A stretch of 64,000 nt of DNA from Styela clava (lineage: Eukaryota > Chordata > Ascidiacea > Stolidobranchia > Styelidae). The stretch is taken from the NCBI RefSeq assembly GCF_964204865.1, contig NC_135255.1, positions 7,469,135 through 7,533,134 on the forward strand, in the 5' to 3' direction. The notes under the pieces are model-generated. The model ran no database searches, was not told the origin of the DNA, and saw only the letters and a program-made list of their open reading frames with translations. Positions 26,456 through 41,418 of the stretch are shown here, piece after piece (the stretch's first letter is position 1; each line of letters opens with the position of its first letter). Position numbers and translations under genes: made by a program.

Positions 26456-28451
26456 GATTCGACGAATACGAGTAATAATAAGTCATGGACGTAAATAGAG
26501 TGTTCAATAGAAAGTTCATGACGTCATAACGTAAAAAAAGAAAAATACGTTTCAGACTGCACTACCACAATTGTCACCAAGATATGTCGTATCTGGTATT
26601 TCATTGCAAAATGGTGCCGTAGTAGCTGTTCAATCATTTTGGAAAGATATTTTTACATTTGTTTTTAACTCCAATACAAACGAGAATATACCGTACGGTG
26701 TAGTAGGAAAGATTATAATCGACAAACTATATCGAACTGCCGCGAAAGAAGTCATCTGAGTTAAATAAATATAATCTTCAGTCGGCCGTCTCATGTTTAG
26801 TCCCCACGCCCATATATGCAACTGCACGTCCACTGATATGCATATTCCAGAAGCGATGGAAGATCCACCCGGCGCATTTAATTCTTCAATTTAATTCACG
26901 CCGTTAAAAGAGGCGATTCTCAGATTTTTTTCATAGGAGGGAATTGCCGAAAAGACAGTTAATTACATGATGTTAATAGGCAAATATGGAAATGCTGGAA
27001 AAATTAATTGTTTCAGGCGCTAAATACAACCTGGATTGAAAAAGCAAATCTAATTTCAACTGAAAAATAAGGATGTAAATATTAAGAATAAAAAGCGGTA
27101 TCATAATATATGTATATGTAAAATGAAAAAACTATAAAATATGTTTTAGGAGTGCCGCGACAGATAAAAAACTCTATTTTATACGTGGTTAAATCGCAAA
27201 ATTTCGCAATTTTCAATCGGAAACTATACCGTAGTCACCTGGAGTTGATCCAATCCATTATTAAAATACCGGCGGATTGCACACGACTTAATTTCTCATT
27301 ATGATGATGATACTAATCAATGTAATAATGTAAAATTTTATCGTCGACCTTGGGATTTTGCTAACGGTGATATCTTGAAAATATTATTGAGCGGCTTAAA
27401 TTTAACAATTTTCCAAGATCGCAAAAATGCGAATATATCTAATTATATTCGGGAATTACACCATATATTTTTATGTACGCAGATTGCAGTATTTCAGAGC
27501 AATAATACTTTTATTTTATTGTAATCGTAGGTAGACGCAACGGTGACCGTACATTTGAACCCATGTGTATATCCGCAGGTTCAATTTATATGCGGGTGCT
27601 AAGACCCTTGGGTTAGGGTTAGTATATGTTCAAATATCCGTGAAACAAAAAAATTTCCATAGGTACAATAATATGCAGGGGCAATTGTCGTGGGTTCAAA
27701 TGTAAGTTGTTTCAAATGTAATGGAACCAGGCGCAACGGCGAGTTACGTTAAAAATAATTACATTAATATGGCAAACCCTTGTTAATACTCATATCGGCC
27801 ATGGACTGACTATTTTGCGCAACAGGAAAATAATCATCGACGAAAAAATCGGCAATATCAACGAATGACGTAATCGCGAGCTAGGACTGTTTCGATCTCT
27901 TATTATTATTGGACACGAAATGGAACTGTGGAGCGTTTTGGTATTATGTTGTTGGGTGAATCCTAACTCGATTTGACGAATTTATCAGTATTCAGTTTTC
28001 ATATCGATAAAATTTCCGGCGTGAACTAACCGAACACAACTGTAAATTTGACTAACGTTTGCGATTTCGTGGAAAGAAAATAACCAACAAAGGGCAAAAG
28101 AGGGATTATTACTCGCAATGATTATACTTACAGTTTGTTAACCCCCTCAATTTCCAATATATATATATATATATATATATATTAAATATTCACCGGTAAA
28201 AATGACTGTGGATTCAAACATTCACGGGTGCCGATGTCTGTGCATGAAAATGTCCATGTCTGCAAATGTACGTGAGTGAAAATTCCGTTTGTGTAAATGT
28301 ATATGGGTACAAGCGTCTATGCGTGCTCAAGTTCGTGTGTGCAATTGTGCCGCAGGAAATATCGCCGAATGAAATTTTTCCGCATATGAAAAATAGCAAG
28401 AGCATTTTGCTGTAAAACAAGTATTTGTGATAAAAACAGTTTGGTTTATAG

Positions 28452-28466
28452 CAGTGGTTCTCAACC
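28452..28466. repeat. hAT-like element terminus
   Basis: cagtggttctcaacc resembles the terminal inverted repeat of many hAT-family elements. The same end is at 36021 in the right unit, and a variant is at 61883. No matching opposite end was found downstream in the actin units, so the parent element is probably truncated. The LTR element is inserted 11 bp beyond it. Confidence 0.5.
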
Positions 28467-28477
28467 TGTGGTACGTG

Positions 28478-29069
28478 TATAGCATATATTATTTCCATTT
28501 ATAGCATATATGGTTGTTAGATGAATGTGAGGTTACCGTATATTGCTATTTCGTAGATTGTCTCTGACTTGCAAGTCACTCGTTCACCCTTCAGCTTCAA
28601 CGCCCACGTGAATGAAGATGCGTTAAAAATCTCTATATGTTTTTATTCGTAAATTTCCACAACACACAGAATATTAATCTTATAACATTTATTCAGACTA
28701 GCTCAGAATGGTTTACATCGTCTTCCCCTTGAAAGATAACGAGTCGTATTTATACGTCCATCATAAATCTTATTAAATACTGTAAACGTGAGCTCGTGAT
28801 TCACGTTATAAACAGAAACTCCTATTATCTCAATGAGGGTAATTATGTACATCGTACGGATGGGAACTTAGATATAATTATTTCAATCAGTGCCAAAGGT
28901 CTTGAGAATATAAATTTTAATTTGATAATGACTGGGTGGAACATGTTATGTTTCTTAAACTGGTGTAATTTGATTCCTACGAAAGTCTTTGTTCGAATTT
29001 TGGGAAAAATTAACTTTGTTTTGATGATTTAAACATGAAATGGGGTACATTTGGGGGTTAGTTGCTATA
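28478..29069 (-). repeat. 3' LTR (in element orientation)
   Basis: 592 bp, offset exactly 1678 bp from its partner with no indels. The purine-rich tract abuts its inner edge. Confidence 0.88.
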
Positions 29070-29397
29070 TTATCTCCCCATCTTACTAACTGGAAGTTTA
29101 AAGATTTGGCACCCTCTAATAAATTGAAAATATATAGAAAAATACAATACACAATGCTAAAATTAATGATATAGGTCAAAAAAAATATTTACATGTATAT
29201 GATCTACAATGAGACACGACATTGAAATAAAGAAGAGTTTATAGAAAGAGTAAAGATTGTAAAGTAGAATTACAGAAGGATGGCGTATTTTTATTTTAAA
29301 AATTTTGGTTTGGACGGTTAAAACATATTTTCAATTTAATGTATTTCGCTAAGTTAAAATACTTATACTCGCTTTATCGCATTGTTACGATATTGTA

Positions 29398-29554
29398 GAC
29401 CTAGTTGGTCAATATATGCTTGTCCCATGTCGGGAAGAAAAAACGCGTTGCGACCTAGTTGGTCTATATATGCTTGTCCCATGTCGGGAAGAATAAACGC
29501 GTTGCGACCTAGTTGGTCTATATATTTGTCCCGTGTCGGGATGAAAAAACGCAT
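29398..29554. repeat. 54-bp tandem repeat, three units, inside the LTR element
   Basis: Units start at 29398, 29452 and 29506 with gacctagttggtc; the third is degenerate. The period is 18 codons, so the minus strand (element sense) reads a repeated peptide YIDQLGRNAF.LPDMGQA inside a 65-codon frame. No known protein is recognised. Confidence 0.85.
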
Positions 29555-30103
29555 TTTCAAGTTTATGCCATCTCAGGGCTTTTTTGAAAAAATAACGCTT
29601 TTGGATACAATTTTTGTTTAACGAGCTTATTATTTCACCGTTCTATATGACGGCTTTGTAAATATTTAAAAGTATGACTCGCTCGAATCTACTTTTAGAA
29701 AGCATTTTAATTCCAACGAAATCTATTCAATCGAAAAGAAATTCTAACCACAAATATTCAATAATATAAATCTCTTAAAAGGTATTTGAAATTAGATTAT
29801 TCAAAGTAGTTACTATTAATTAATTTATAAAAATTGAAAACCGAATAAAACGCCATGTATATTTAAGAAGACAAAGAAGTACTTTACCTTAGTATTAGTG
29901 GAAGAATGAAAAATGTCTGTCTCAATGAGGAGAAAAACCTGCAAATCATGAAACAAATTGTAGATTTACATCCTCCTGATCTGTATATCCATTATGTATG
30001 CGCGAAAATATCTCTATTGTTTGGAATAGAGCGCGTAATTTACCGTAAAACAGTCCATATCGTTCATTGTTTTCAACAGTTTGTTTTTGATTAGGTTTTT
30101 CAT

Positions 30104-30153
30104 TCTGACTCCATATCAGAAGGTTGCGTGTTCAAATCACGTCGGGGTCACCA
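30104..30153 (+). other. 3' half of tRNA-Trp with CCA, acting as (extended) primer-binding site
   Basis: The plus strand reads the 3' half of a eukaryotic tRNA-Trp: the anticodon stem-loop with CCA anticodon, variable region, T arm with GTTCAAATC, acceptor strand CGGGGTCA and a terminal CCA. It ends 2 nt before the inner LTR edge. The reverse complement of the last 18 nt is the primer-binding site; the remaining ~32 nt match beyond what priming requires. One base of the anticodon loop differs from the usual sequence (CCATA for CCAGA). The 5' half of the tRNA is absent, so this is not a tRNA gene. Confidence 0.85.
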
Positions 30154-30155
30154 TT

Positions 30156-30747
30156 TATAGCATATATTATTTCCATTTATAGCATATATGGTTGTTAGAT
30201 GAATGTGAGGTTACCGTATATTGCTATTTCGTAGATTGTCTCTGACTTGCAAGTCACTCGTTCACCCTTCAGCTTCAACGCCCACGTGAATGAAGATGCG
30301 TTAAAAATCTCTATATGTTTTTATTCGTAAATTTCCACAACACACAGAATATTAATCTTATAACATTTATTCAGACTAGCTCAGAATGGTTTACATCGTC
30401 TTCCCCTTGAAAGATAACGAGTCGTATTTATACGTCCATCATAAATCTTATTAAATACTGTAAACGTGAGCTCGTGATTCACGTTATAAACAGAAACTCC
30501 TATTATCTCAATGAGGGTAATTATGTACATCGTACGGATGGGAACTTAGATATAATTATTTCAATCAGTGCCAAAGGTCTTGAGAATATAAATTTTAATT
30601 TGATAATGACTGGGTGGAACATGTTATGTTTCTTAAACTGGTGTAATTTGATTCCTACGAAAGTCTTTGTTCGAATTTTGGGAAAAATTAACTTTGTTTT
30701 GATGATTTAAACATGAAATGGGGTACATTTGGGGGTTAGTTGCTATA
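30156..30747 (-). repeat. 5' LTR (in element orientation)
   Basis: 592 bp, the partner of 28478-29069. Its inner edge is separated by 2 nt from the tRNA-Trp primer-binding site, the usual retroviral spacing. Confidence 0.88.
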
Positions 30748-30940
30748 CGTGTACCACTAGTGGTCTGCGGGAGCTTTTCAAGTGGTACGCGAGCAGATTT
30801 GAATTATTGCAACAATTAACCTTTCAGTTGGCTAAAATATGCCGGCAACGCTTTATATTTCTTACTGTATGTACTCGCTGAACATCGTTTATGGATGTTT
30901 CCCCAAGCTTCAGTTTTCTTGTTCATTCCCGTAACCATAA

Positions 30941-31080
30941 CCAATCAGCAATAAGTCAATAATGTCGCAACACGTAACAATTGCATTTTCGCACCCAGCT
31001 GCTCAGACACTTCCGTCGCCCAAACAGATATTCAAGCATGGTTGCAAACATTGCCTCGTTTTTGTAGTTTCGAGTGATAT
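30941..31080. repeat. hAT-associated repeat block (also 36236-36375, 51632-51760, ~59270-59460)
   Basis: The shared series ccaatcagca, (a)cgtaacaat, ttttcgca, ctcagacacttccg, caaacattgcctcg is found here, in the right actin unit, beside the hAT transposase remnant near 51.7 kb, and in both arms of the foldback at 59.3 kb. It appears to be internal sequence of one hAT-type family. Confidence 0.55.
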
Positions 31081-31577
31081 TTGTCAGTGTTAGTTTTGTT
31101 TCAAGAAAATAATTGTGAATTAATTAACTTAAATGTCATTATGTCTTCCGCGGAGCTTTAATTTATTTGCAGTAATTAATAATGAATCTCGTAAATGCTG
31201 CGATGGACAAGGCTAAACTTAGCTATATATATATATATCAGTACCTGCAAACGGTACATGGTTGACTAATTTTAATACAAATGATGGTTTCAAACACGTA
31301 AACCAGTTTATATGCCCCAACACTTTCAGAATAAGCATAAAGTTTGCAATAGTAAAGTATAGGGATAATTTTTCCGGGGTCAATGGTCGTGGAAACGTCT
31401 ATAGCGCTGGTCCGCTACCAGTCCTTGTCTTTAAAGATCGCCCTCTTCCGCTATTGCCCACCTTAAATGAAGCGATATGGGCATGTTATTGTCCGTTTTG
31501 CGTGTTACGCCACAAAGAATGTAGTGCCACATCATAAAATACTCCCATAGCACGTTTCTTGTGTCTTTTTCCTTACG

Positions 31578-31587
31578 CCAAAAAAGG
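31578..31587 (+). promoter_or_regulatory. CArG box upstream of actin (left copy)
   Basis: CCAAAAAAGG fits the SRF-binding consensus CC(A/T)6GG, about 320 bp before the actin ATG. SRF/CArG control of muscle actin genes is established in vertebrates; use of this site is inferred. An identical site is at 36873-36882. Confidence 0.4.
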
Positions 31588-31810
31588 GGCTTTGTCGGTG
31601 GTACGCGGCCATAGTAAATACAGTAAAGTGGTACGCGGTAATATATCTTATCTTCCCTTTTATGGTGTCTAAATAAAAGTGCAAGTTGTCACGCGGTTTA
31701 AGTGTCACGAAAATGTGTGAAAATATGCTAAAATAGGTTGTGAATAGTGCTGGATAAAAATTTAAAACAGCTGGGATGTTGAAATTTCGTACATCCAAGA
31801 CATCAAGTAA

Positions 31811-31818
31811 TATAAATA
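31811..31818 (+). promoter_or_regulatory. TATA box of actin (left copy)
   Basis: TATAAATA lies 82 bp before the ATG, placing transcription start near 31840-31850 and leaving a short leader. Confidence 0.6.
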
Positions 31819-31896
31819 AGTGCGTAGATCAAATTTTATCATCATTCGACAGTTCAAGTCTTCTAATCTACAAATACATTAATATTCCTAAGTTAA

Positions 31897-33241
<1,345 letters not shown>

Positions 33242-36200
33242 CTTTGATTATTTATTTTGCTCCTTCGCAAACTAGAATTCAATACGAAGAGTTGATTCTG
33301 AAAATAATAAATAATCGGAATAAAATAATTTGAATAAATGTGAACCTGGTACAAAGGCATCAGCGTCTCGTTATCATATTCTCCTTTGAATGAGAACGAC
33401 CATGGGTATCTCAGTTTTATCTCTTTAGCGCTAAAACTAGACTCTACTGATGAGATGCTAATGCTACATGAAAAGACAAGTGCAGTTATCACTTATCGAT
33501 CTTTAGATCGGTAAGTATGTTGATAGGTATTTGTCTGTCTGTTTGTCTGTTAGATGCACGCGATATCTCACGCAGTCGTCAAACTCGGTTGGCTGTGAGT
33601 TCTCACCCGTTCTTCCAAATACTTCAATTATATATGTGGAATTCACTGCCACATAGCTGTTTTCTTGAATGTGTGACATATACTATTTAATGACGGGACG
33701 GGTGTCACAGTTTGGGTTTTGCTACTGTGATAGTTAATATATCAGAAGACTCAAAATTTCGGATTGGTTATTTATCGATACCGCAACTCTACACTTGAAA
33801 CAAAAGAAGCAGCAGACACAACCAAGAAGCAGCCGACCCCTAGCCCGACGAAGAAAGCAAGAGAAATATTTTCTGTCGCACGTGTAATGGGTTGTACGAG
33901 TCGGATAATACATATTCGGATGTTAACACAGCATCTAATAAGGGGTTAGCATAATAGTATATAAGCATAAAATATATATACAAAGCATAAAAACGTACAC
34001 TATGGTCCGTGACACGGGTCCGGTATTACAGAGATTCGACGAATACGAGTAATAATAAGTCATGGACGTAAATAGAGTGTTCAATAGAAAGTTCATGACG
34101 TCATAACGTAAAAAAAGAAAAATACGTTTCAGACTGCACTACCACAATTGTCACCAAGATATGTCGTATCTGGTATTTCATTGCAAAATGGTGCCGTAGT
34201 AGCTGTTCAATCATTTTGGAAAGATATTTTTACATTTGTTTTTAACTCCAATACAAACGAGAATATACCGTACGGTGTAGTAGGAAAGATTATAATCGAC
34301 AAACTATATCGAACTGCCGCGAAAGAAGTCATCTGAGTTAAATAAATATAATCTTCAGTCGGCCGTCTCATGTTTAGTCCCCACGCCCATATATGCAACT
34401 GCACGTTCACTGATATGCATATTCCAGAAGCGATGGAAGATCCACCCGGCGCATTTAATTCTTCAATTTAATTCACGCCGTTAAAAGAGGCGATTCTCAG
34501 ATTTTTTTCATAGGAGGGAATTGCCGAAAAGACAGTTAATTACATGATGTTAATAGGCAAATATGGAAATGCTGGAAAAATTAATTGTTTCAGGCGCTAA
34601 ATACAACCTGGATTGAAAAAGCAAATCTAATTTCAACTGAAAAATAAGGATGTAAATATTAAGAATAAAAAGCGGTATCATAATATATGTATATGTAAAA
34701 TGAAAAAACTATAAAATATGTTTTAGGAGTGCCGCGACAGATAAAAAACTCTATTTTATACGTGGTTAAATCGCAAAATTTCGCAATTTTCAATCGGAAA
34801 CTATACCGTAGTCACCTGGAGTTGATCCAATCCATTATTAAAATACCAGCGGATTGCACACGACTTAATTTCTCATTATGATGATGATACTAATCAATGT
34901 AATAATGTAAAATTTTATCGTCGACCTTGGGATTTTGCTAACGGTGATATCTTGAAAATATTATTGAGCGGCTTAAATTTAACAATTTTCCAAGATCGCA
35001 AAAATGCGAATATATCTAATTATATTCGGGAATTACACCATATATTTTTATGTACGCAGATTGCAGTATTTCAGAGCAATAATACTTTTATTTTATTGTA
35101 ATCGTAGGTAGACGCAACGGTGACCGTACATTTGAACCCATGTGTATATCCGCAGGTTCAATTTATATGCGGGTGCTAAGACCCTTGGGTTAGGGTTAGT
35201 ATATGTTCAAATATCCGTGAAACAAAAAAATTTCCATAGGTACAATAATATGCAGGGGCAATTGTCGTGGGTTCAAATGTAAGTTGTTTCAAATGTAATG
35301 GAACCAGGCGCAACGGCGAGTTACGTTAAAAATAATTACATTAATATGGCAAACCCTTGTTAATACTCATATCGGCCATGGACTGACTATTTTGCGCAAC
35401 AGGAAAATAATCATCGACGAAAAAATCGGCAATATCAACGAATGACGTAATCGCGAGCTAGGACTGTTTCGATCTCTTATTATTATTGGACACGAAATGG
35501 AACTGTGGAGCGTTTTGGTATTATGTTGTTGGGTGAATCCTAACTCGATTTGACGAATTTATCAGTATTCAGTTTTCATATCGATAAAATTTCCGGCGTG
35601 AACTAACCGAACACAACTGTAAATTTGACTAACGTTTGCGATTTCGTGGAAAGAAAATAACCAACAAAGGGCAAAAGAGGGATTATTACTCGCAATGATT
35701 ATACTTACAGTTTGTTAACCCCCTCAATTTCCAATATATATATATATATATTAAATATTCACCGGTAAAAATGACTGTGGATTCAAACATTCACGGGTGC
35801 CGATGTCTGTGCATGAAAATGTCCATGTCTGCAAATGTACGTGAGTGAAAATTCCGTTTGTGTAAATGTATATGGGTACAAGCGTCTATGCGTGCTCAAG
35901 TTCGTGTGTGCAATTGTGCCGCAGGAAATATCGCCGAATGAAATTTTTCCGCATATGAAAAATAGCAAGAGCATTTTGCTGTAAAACAAGTATTTGTGAT
36001 AAAAACAGTTTGGTTTATAGCAGTGGTTCTCAACCTGTGGTACGTGTACCACTAGTGGTCTGCGGGAGCTTTTCAAGTGGTACGCGAGCAGATTTGAATT
36101 ATTGCAACAATTAACCTTTCAGTTGGCTAAAATATGCCGGCAACGCTTTATATTTCTTACTGTATGTACTCGCTGAACATCGTTTATGGATGTTTCCCCA

Positions 36201-36872
36201 AGCTTCAGTTTTCTTGTTCATTCCCGTAACCATAACCAATCAGCAATAAGTCAATAATGTCGCAACACGTAACAATTGCATTTTCGCACCCAGCTGCTCA
36301 GACACTTCCGTCGCCCAAACAGATATTCAAGCATGGTTGCAAACATTGCCTCGTTTTTGTAGTTTCGAGTGATATTTGTCAGTGTTAGTTTTGTTTCAAG
36401 AAAATAATTGTGAATTAATTAACTTAAATGTCATTATGTCTTCCGCGGAGCTTTAATTTATTTGCAGTAATTAATAATGAATCTCGTAAATGCTGCGATG
36501 GACAAGGCTAAACTTAGCTATATATATATATATCAGTACCTGCAAACGGTACATGGTTGACTAATTTTAATACAAATGATGGTTTCAAACACGTAAACCA
36601 GTTTATATGCCCCAACACTTTCAGAATAAGCATAAAGTTTGCAATAGTAAAGTATAGGGATAATTTTTCCGGGGTCAATGGTCGTGGAAACGTCTATAGC
36701 GCTGGTCCGCTACCAGTCCTTGTCTTTAAAGATCGCCCTCTTCCGCTATTGCCCACCTTAAATGAAGCGATATGGGCATGTTATTGTCCGTTTTGCGTGT
36801 TACGCCACAAAGAATGTAGTGCCACATCATAAAATACTCCCATAGCACGTTTCTTGTGTCTTTTTCCTTACG

Positions 36873-36882
36873 CCAAAAAAGG
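36873..36882 (+). promoter_or_regulatory. CArG box upstream of actin (right copy)
   Basis: CCAAAAAAGG, identical to the site at 31578 and at the same distance from its gene. Confidence 0.4.
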
Positions 36883-37105
36883 GGCTTTGTCGGTGGTACG
36901 CGGCCATAGTAAATACAGTAAAGTGGTACGCGGTAATATATCTTATCTTCCCTTTTATGGTGTCTAAATAAAAGTGCAAGTTGTCACGCGGTTTAAGTGT
37001 CACGAAAATGTGTGAAAATATGCTAAAATAGGTTGTGAATAGTGCTGGATAAAAATTTAAAACAGCTGGGATGTTGAAATTTCGTACATCCAAGACATCA
37101 AGTAA

Positions 37106-37113
37106 TATAAATA
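37106..37113 (+). promoter_or_regulatory. TATA box of actin (right copy)
   Basis: TATAAATA, 82 bp before the ATG, the same as in the left copy. Confidence 0.6.
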
Positions 37114-37191
37114 AGTGCGTAGATCAAATTTTATCATCATTCGACAGTTCAAGTCTTCTAATCTACAAATACATTAATATTCCTAAGTTAA

Positions 37192-38536
<1,345 letters not shown>

Positions 38537-41418
38537 CTTTGATTATTTATTTTGCTCCTTCGCAAACTAGAATTCAATACGAAGAGTTGATTCTGAAAAT
38601 AATAAATAATCGGAATAAAATAATTTGAATAAATGTGAACCTGGTACAAAGGCATCAGCGTCTCGTTATCATATTCTCCTTTGAATGAGAACGACCATGG
38701 GTATCTCAGTTTTATCTCTTTAGCGCTGAAACTAGACTCTACTGATGAGATGCTAATGCTACATGAAAAGACAAGTGCAGTTATCACTTATCGATCTTTA
38801 GATCGGTAAGTATGTTGATAGGTATTTGTCTGTCTGTTTGTCTGTTAGATGCACGCGATATCTCACGAAGGCGTTGTTGAATCTGCTCCAAATTTTGCAT
38901 GTGCATTCATCATATTTCGGACCAGAAGCCTATTGATTTTGGATAAATTATGTCGTATAATTAGCGAGTTATTAATCAATTAGTGATGGGACACGCGGTG
39001 TCACTATAGAGTCATGGATCGAAACCGCAGTTTCGATCGATAAGTCTTCGGTCTCCGACCGATTTTCTCGTTTAACACTTTGTGGCGTCTGAAGCTGCCG
39101 TGAAACCATGGTGGGAATGTCAAACCAATGCCGCTATGGCCAAACCACGGCGGGAGACTTTTAGGCTGTTACAAGCAATGGCGTGTGGCAGAGTACCACG
39201 GCAGCATATTAGAAACCATGGCGGGTAAAATAGTGCATGTGGTAAGATTTCATGACATCCATTTGTAACATGCCATGAACAACGACAGGAGCTGCCGCAA
39301 CCACGCCCCGTAATAACAACCTTTGGAAGCGTCCTATACGAGCCGTCATGTAATTGTTAAAACGTTTCGTAACTGATAGACCTCGCATCTTAATCTTTTG
39401 CTGGTATATGCCGTATTACGCCAATGTTCACCTTGTATGTAAATACTGGATTTCTCGTCCACCGACTTATTATGTCTATTGCGCAAATTTTAAAAGGGAT
39501 GCCACTCGTCAATGCAACGTAGTACATCTACTTGCACTCTACGGTTGTTCATGTAAAAAATCTAAAATCACTCATTCTAATGTTTTATGGCTTGGAGTTG
39601 GTGGTTGATTTTTTTCTTTTAGCAGAATTTTATATCTTTCAGCAAATCTCTCCTTTGCTTTCTTTCCAGGAAGAAAATTGCACGTAATAAATTCGTATCG
39701 TAATAGTTATTGATGAAATCGCCCCCTGAGTTGGTCCGCTCCATATTTTGTGTTATAATAATTTGATATGAAATTGTTTTTATAAAGCATGGGCGGGTTT
39801 TTACTGGTGGTAGAGCATGTTTCATTTCTATACGATCGAAAAATTCAAATACAGCGCGCCAACACATAATTCGTTCATATATATATACATCAGAAAAGAT
39901 AAATGTTTTATTATCACATGGGAATTCATAACTAGATATGGTATGAACTGATCTTTATAGAGGTAAAAAATACACATCACGTATAAGCGTCAATTAGTGA
40001 AAACGAAAGTGATTAAGGATTCGGCAAAATGACGTGGACTTGAAATTGAACCCGAGTCCAAAAAATGTGTGGATTCGAGTCCAGATCCTAATCTCGTCCC
40101 ATCCCCAATACTAACTCGCAACAATCGGTATTTACTCACGCGCAATTCTATACTATATTGATTTATAGTCTCAGTAGCTTTCGGCACCTTAATAGTTGCC
40201 CGTGGATTAATTTAATATATTTCCGAGTAAATGCGTTTGACCTTGCTTCGAGCAAATTTTCTTGTAAACAAAAATTATCTAGCGGAAAATAGATATGACA
40301 CTGTGCCGCGTCTTTATTCTCATTTTGCGCTCAAATTTGCGCTCTGATTTTTTTGCTTCTATTACATAAGGCACAACGTGACTTTCCCGAATCAGGTTTT
40401 TAAGTATTGACAAAATCAATTCCCAGTCATCACGTCGTAACATGACATCATCATATGTTAACATGACGTAACAGTAATTTTTTATTCTAACTACAATATC
40501 AGTCATACAAAGGCGTTTGGGAGTTCTGTATTCTTTAAATTTTCCGTGCTGACAATGAAAATTAGCATTCAGTAAATTTAATATATTGAACATAGCCAGC
40601 TCACAAAATTTGGTCCTAACAGCGACAGATTGTCCATTATGACCGCTGTAGGAACGATACAGGTAGGCCTATGACATGTTAACATTTTATGCACATGATA
40701 GGTCAGTTCAGGACAAGTATCATTTTATATTTTCTTATTCATCCATGTGACCGGGAGTTTCCAAATTACATAAAATTCTGACAACGTTTTCATGAATCGT
40801 GACTAATTTTAATATTCTGCCAACTAATTAATGACAAAATAAAATTAATGAAAGATCTAATAATTTATTGTTTTAGACAATTCATCATATCTCGACTAGA
40901 CAATACGACAAATGTTTCGAATCATGTCAGTTTTTGTCGCGTTTCTTGAAATATATCCAAATTTTAACTATCAATATTGGAACGTATGAAAAACTTGTCA
41001 GAAATAACTTCCCTGGAATTTAAGTCTCAGTTCAGAGGGGTTACAGTGGTTATGGTCATGATATAACATCTAATTTTACTGGCTTTACATAACTATATCT
41101 TAACAGTGAAGTGTAAATTGGTATTTTTAGGCATCTGATAGACTTGACTAGACAATCGAATTCAAAATGTGTTTTTGGAGTAGCATCGTCTACAGTAGAC
41201 GATATATGCAAATAAAATTCGTTTAAAAATAAGGCGATACATATATTACGTAATGTATTGCTTTTTACACAAAGAAGATATAGTTACACGAAAGGACTAT
41301 TTTTTCAAGGAGGAATTACTTTCACAGGTAGTTAGTGCAGGTTTGCTTCGTTATTGTAGGAGGCAGTTCGAACTTTTTAAAACTCTTTTATCTGGAATAC
41401 TTTATTGTAATTTACTAG

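Larger units (their letters stand above)
28478..30747 (-). mobile_element. Non-autonomous LTR retroelement (2.27 kb)
   Basis: Two 592-bp direct repeats (28478-29069 and 30156-30747), with no difference found by eye, flank a 1086-bp interior. The ends are TATAGCA...TGCTATA, and the target CGTG is duplicated (28474-28477 and 30748-30751); the empty site survives in the right actin unit near 36044. On the minus strand the order is LTR, AA, an 18-nt primer-binding site for tRNA-Trp (30153-30136), interior, a purine tract GATGGGGAGA just before 29069, then LTR. I find no gag, protease, reverse transcriptase or integrase frame, so it must have been mobilised in trans, like TRIM/LARD elements. Identical LTRs and absence from the sister unit show recent insertion, after the duplication. 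The LTR termini are not the usual TG...CA. Confidence 0.87.

Noticed and set aside
26571-26759. 62-codon frame identical in both actin units (also 34148-34336)
   Set aside because: Identity is explained by the recent duplication and no domain is recognised, so conservation says nothing about coding.
27605-27640. TTAGGG-like motif (gggttagggttag), also near 44090 and 46150
   Set aside because: Only one or two units each and embedded in dispersed repeats, so not telomeric.
28796-29032. 78-codon frame found twice (also 30474-30710)
   Set aside because: It lies inside the LTRs, so its repetition reflects the element; no known domain.
29382-29621. Plus-strand frame through the 54-bp repeats
   Set aside because: The period is a multiple of three, so both strands stay open; this strand is antisense to the element.
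30104-30153. tRNA-Trp gene
   Set aside because: Only the 3' half is present, and it carries an encoded CCA directly beside an LTR. It is a primer-binding region, not a gene.
28472-30753. 8-bp direct repeat tacgtgta around the LTR element, suggesting a hAT insertion
   Set aside because: The ends of the 592-bp repeats include the TA on each side, so the duplication is better read as 4-bp CGTG. The primer-binding site and purine tract identify an LTR retroelement.
40279-40593. 104-codon minus-strand open frame
   Set aside because: Not recognised and without splice or paralogue support.
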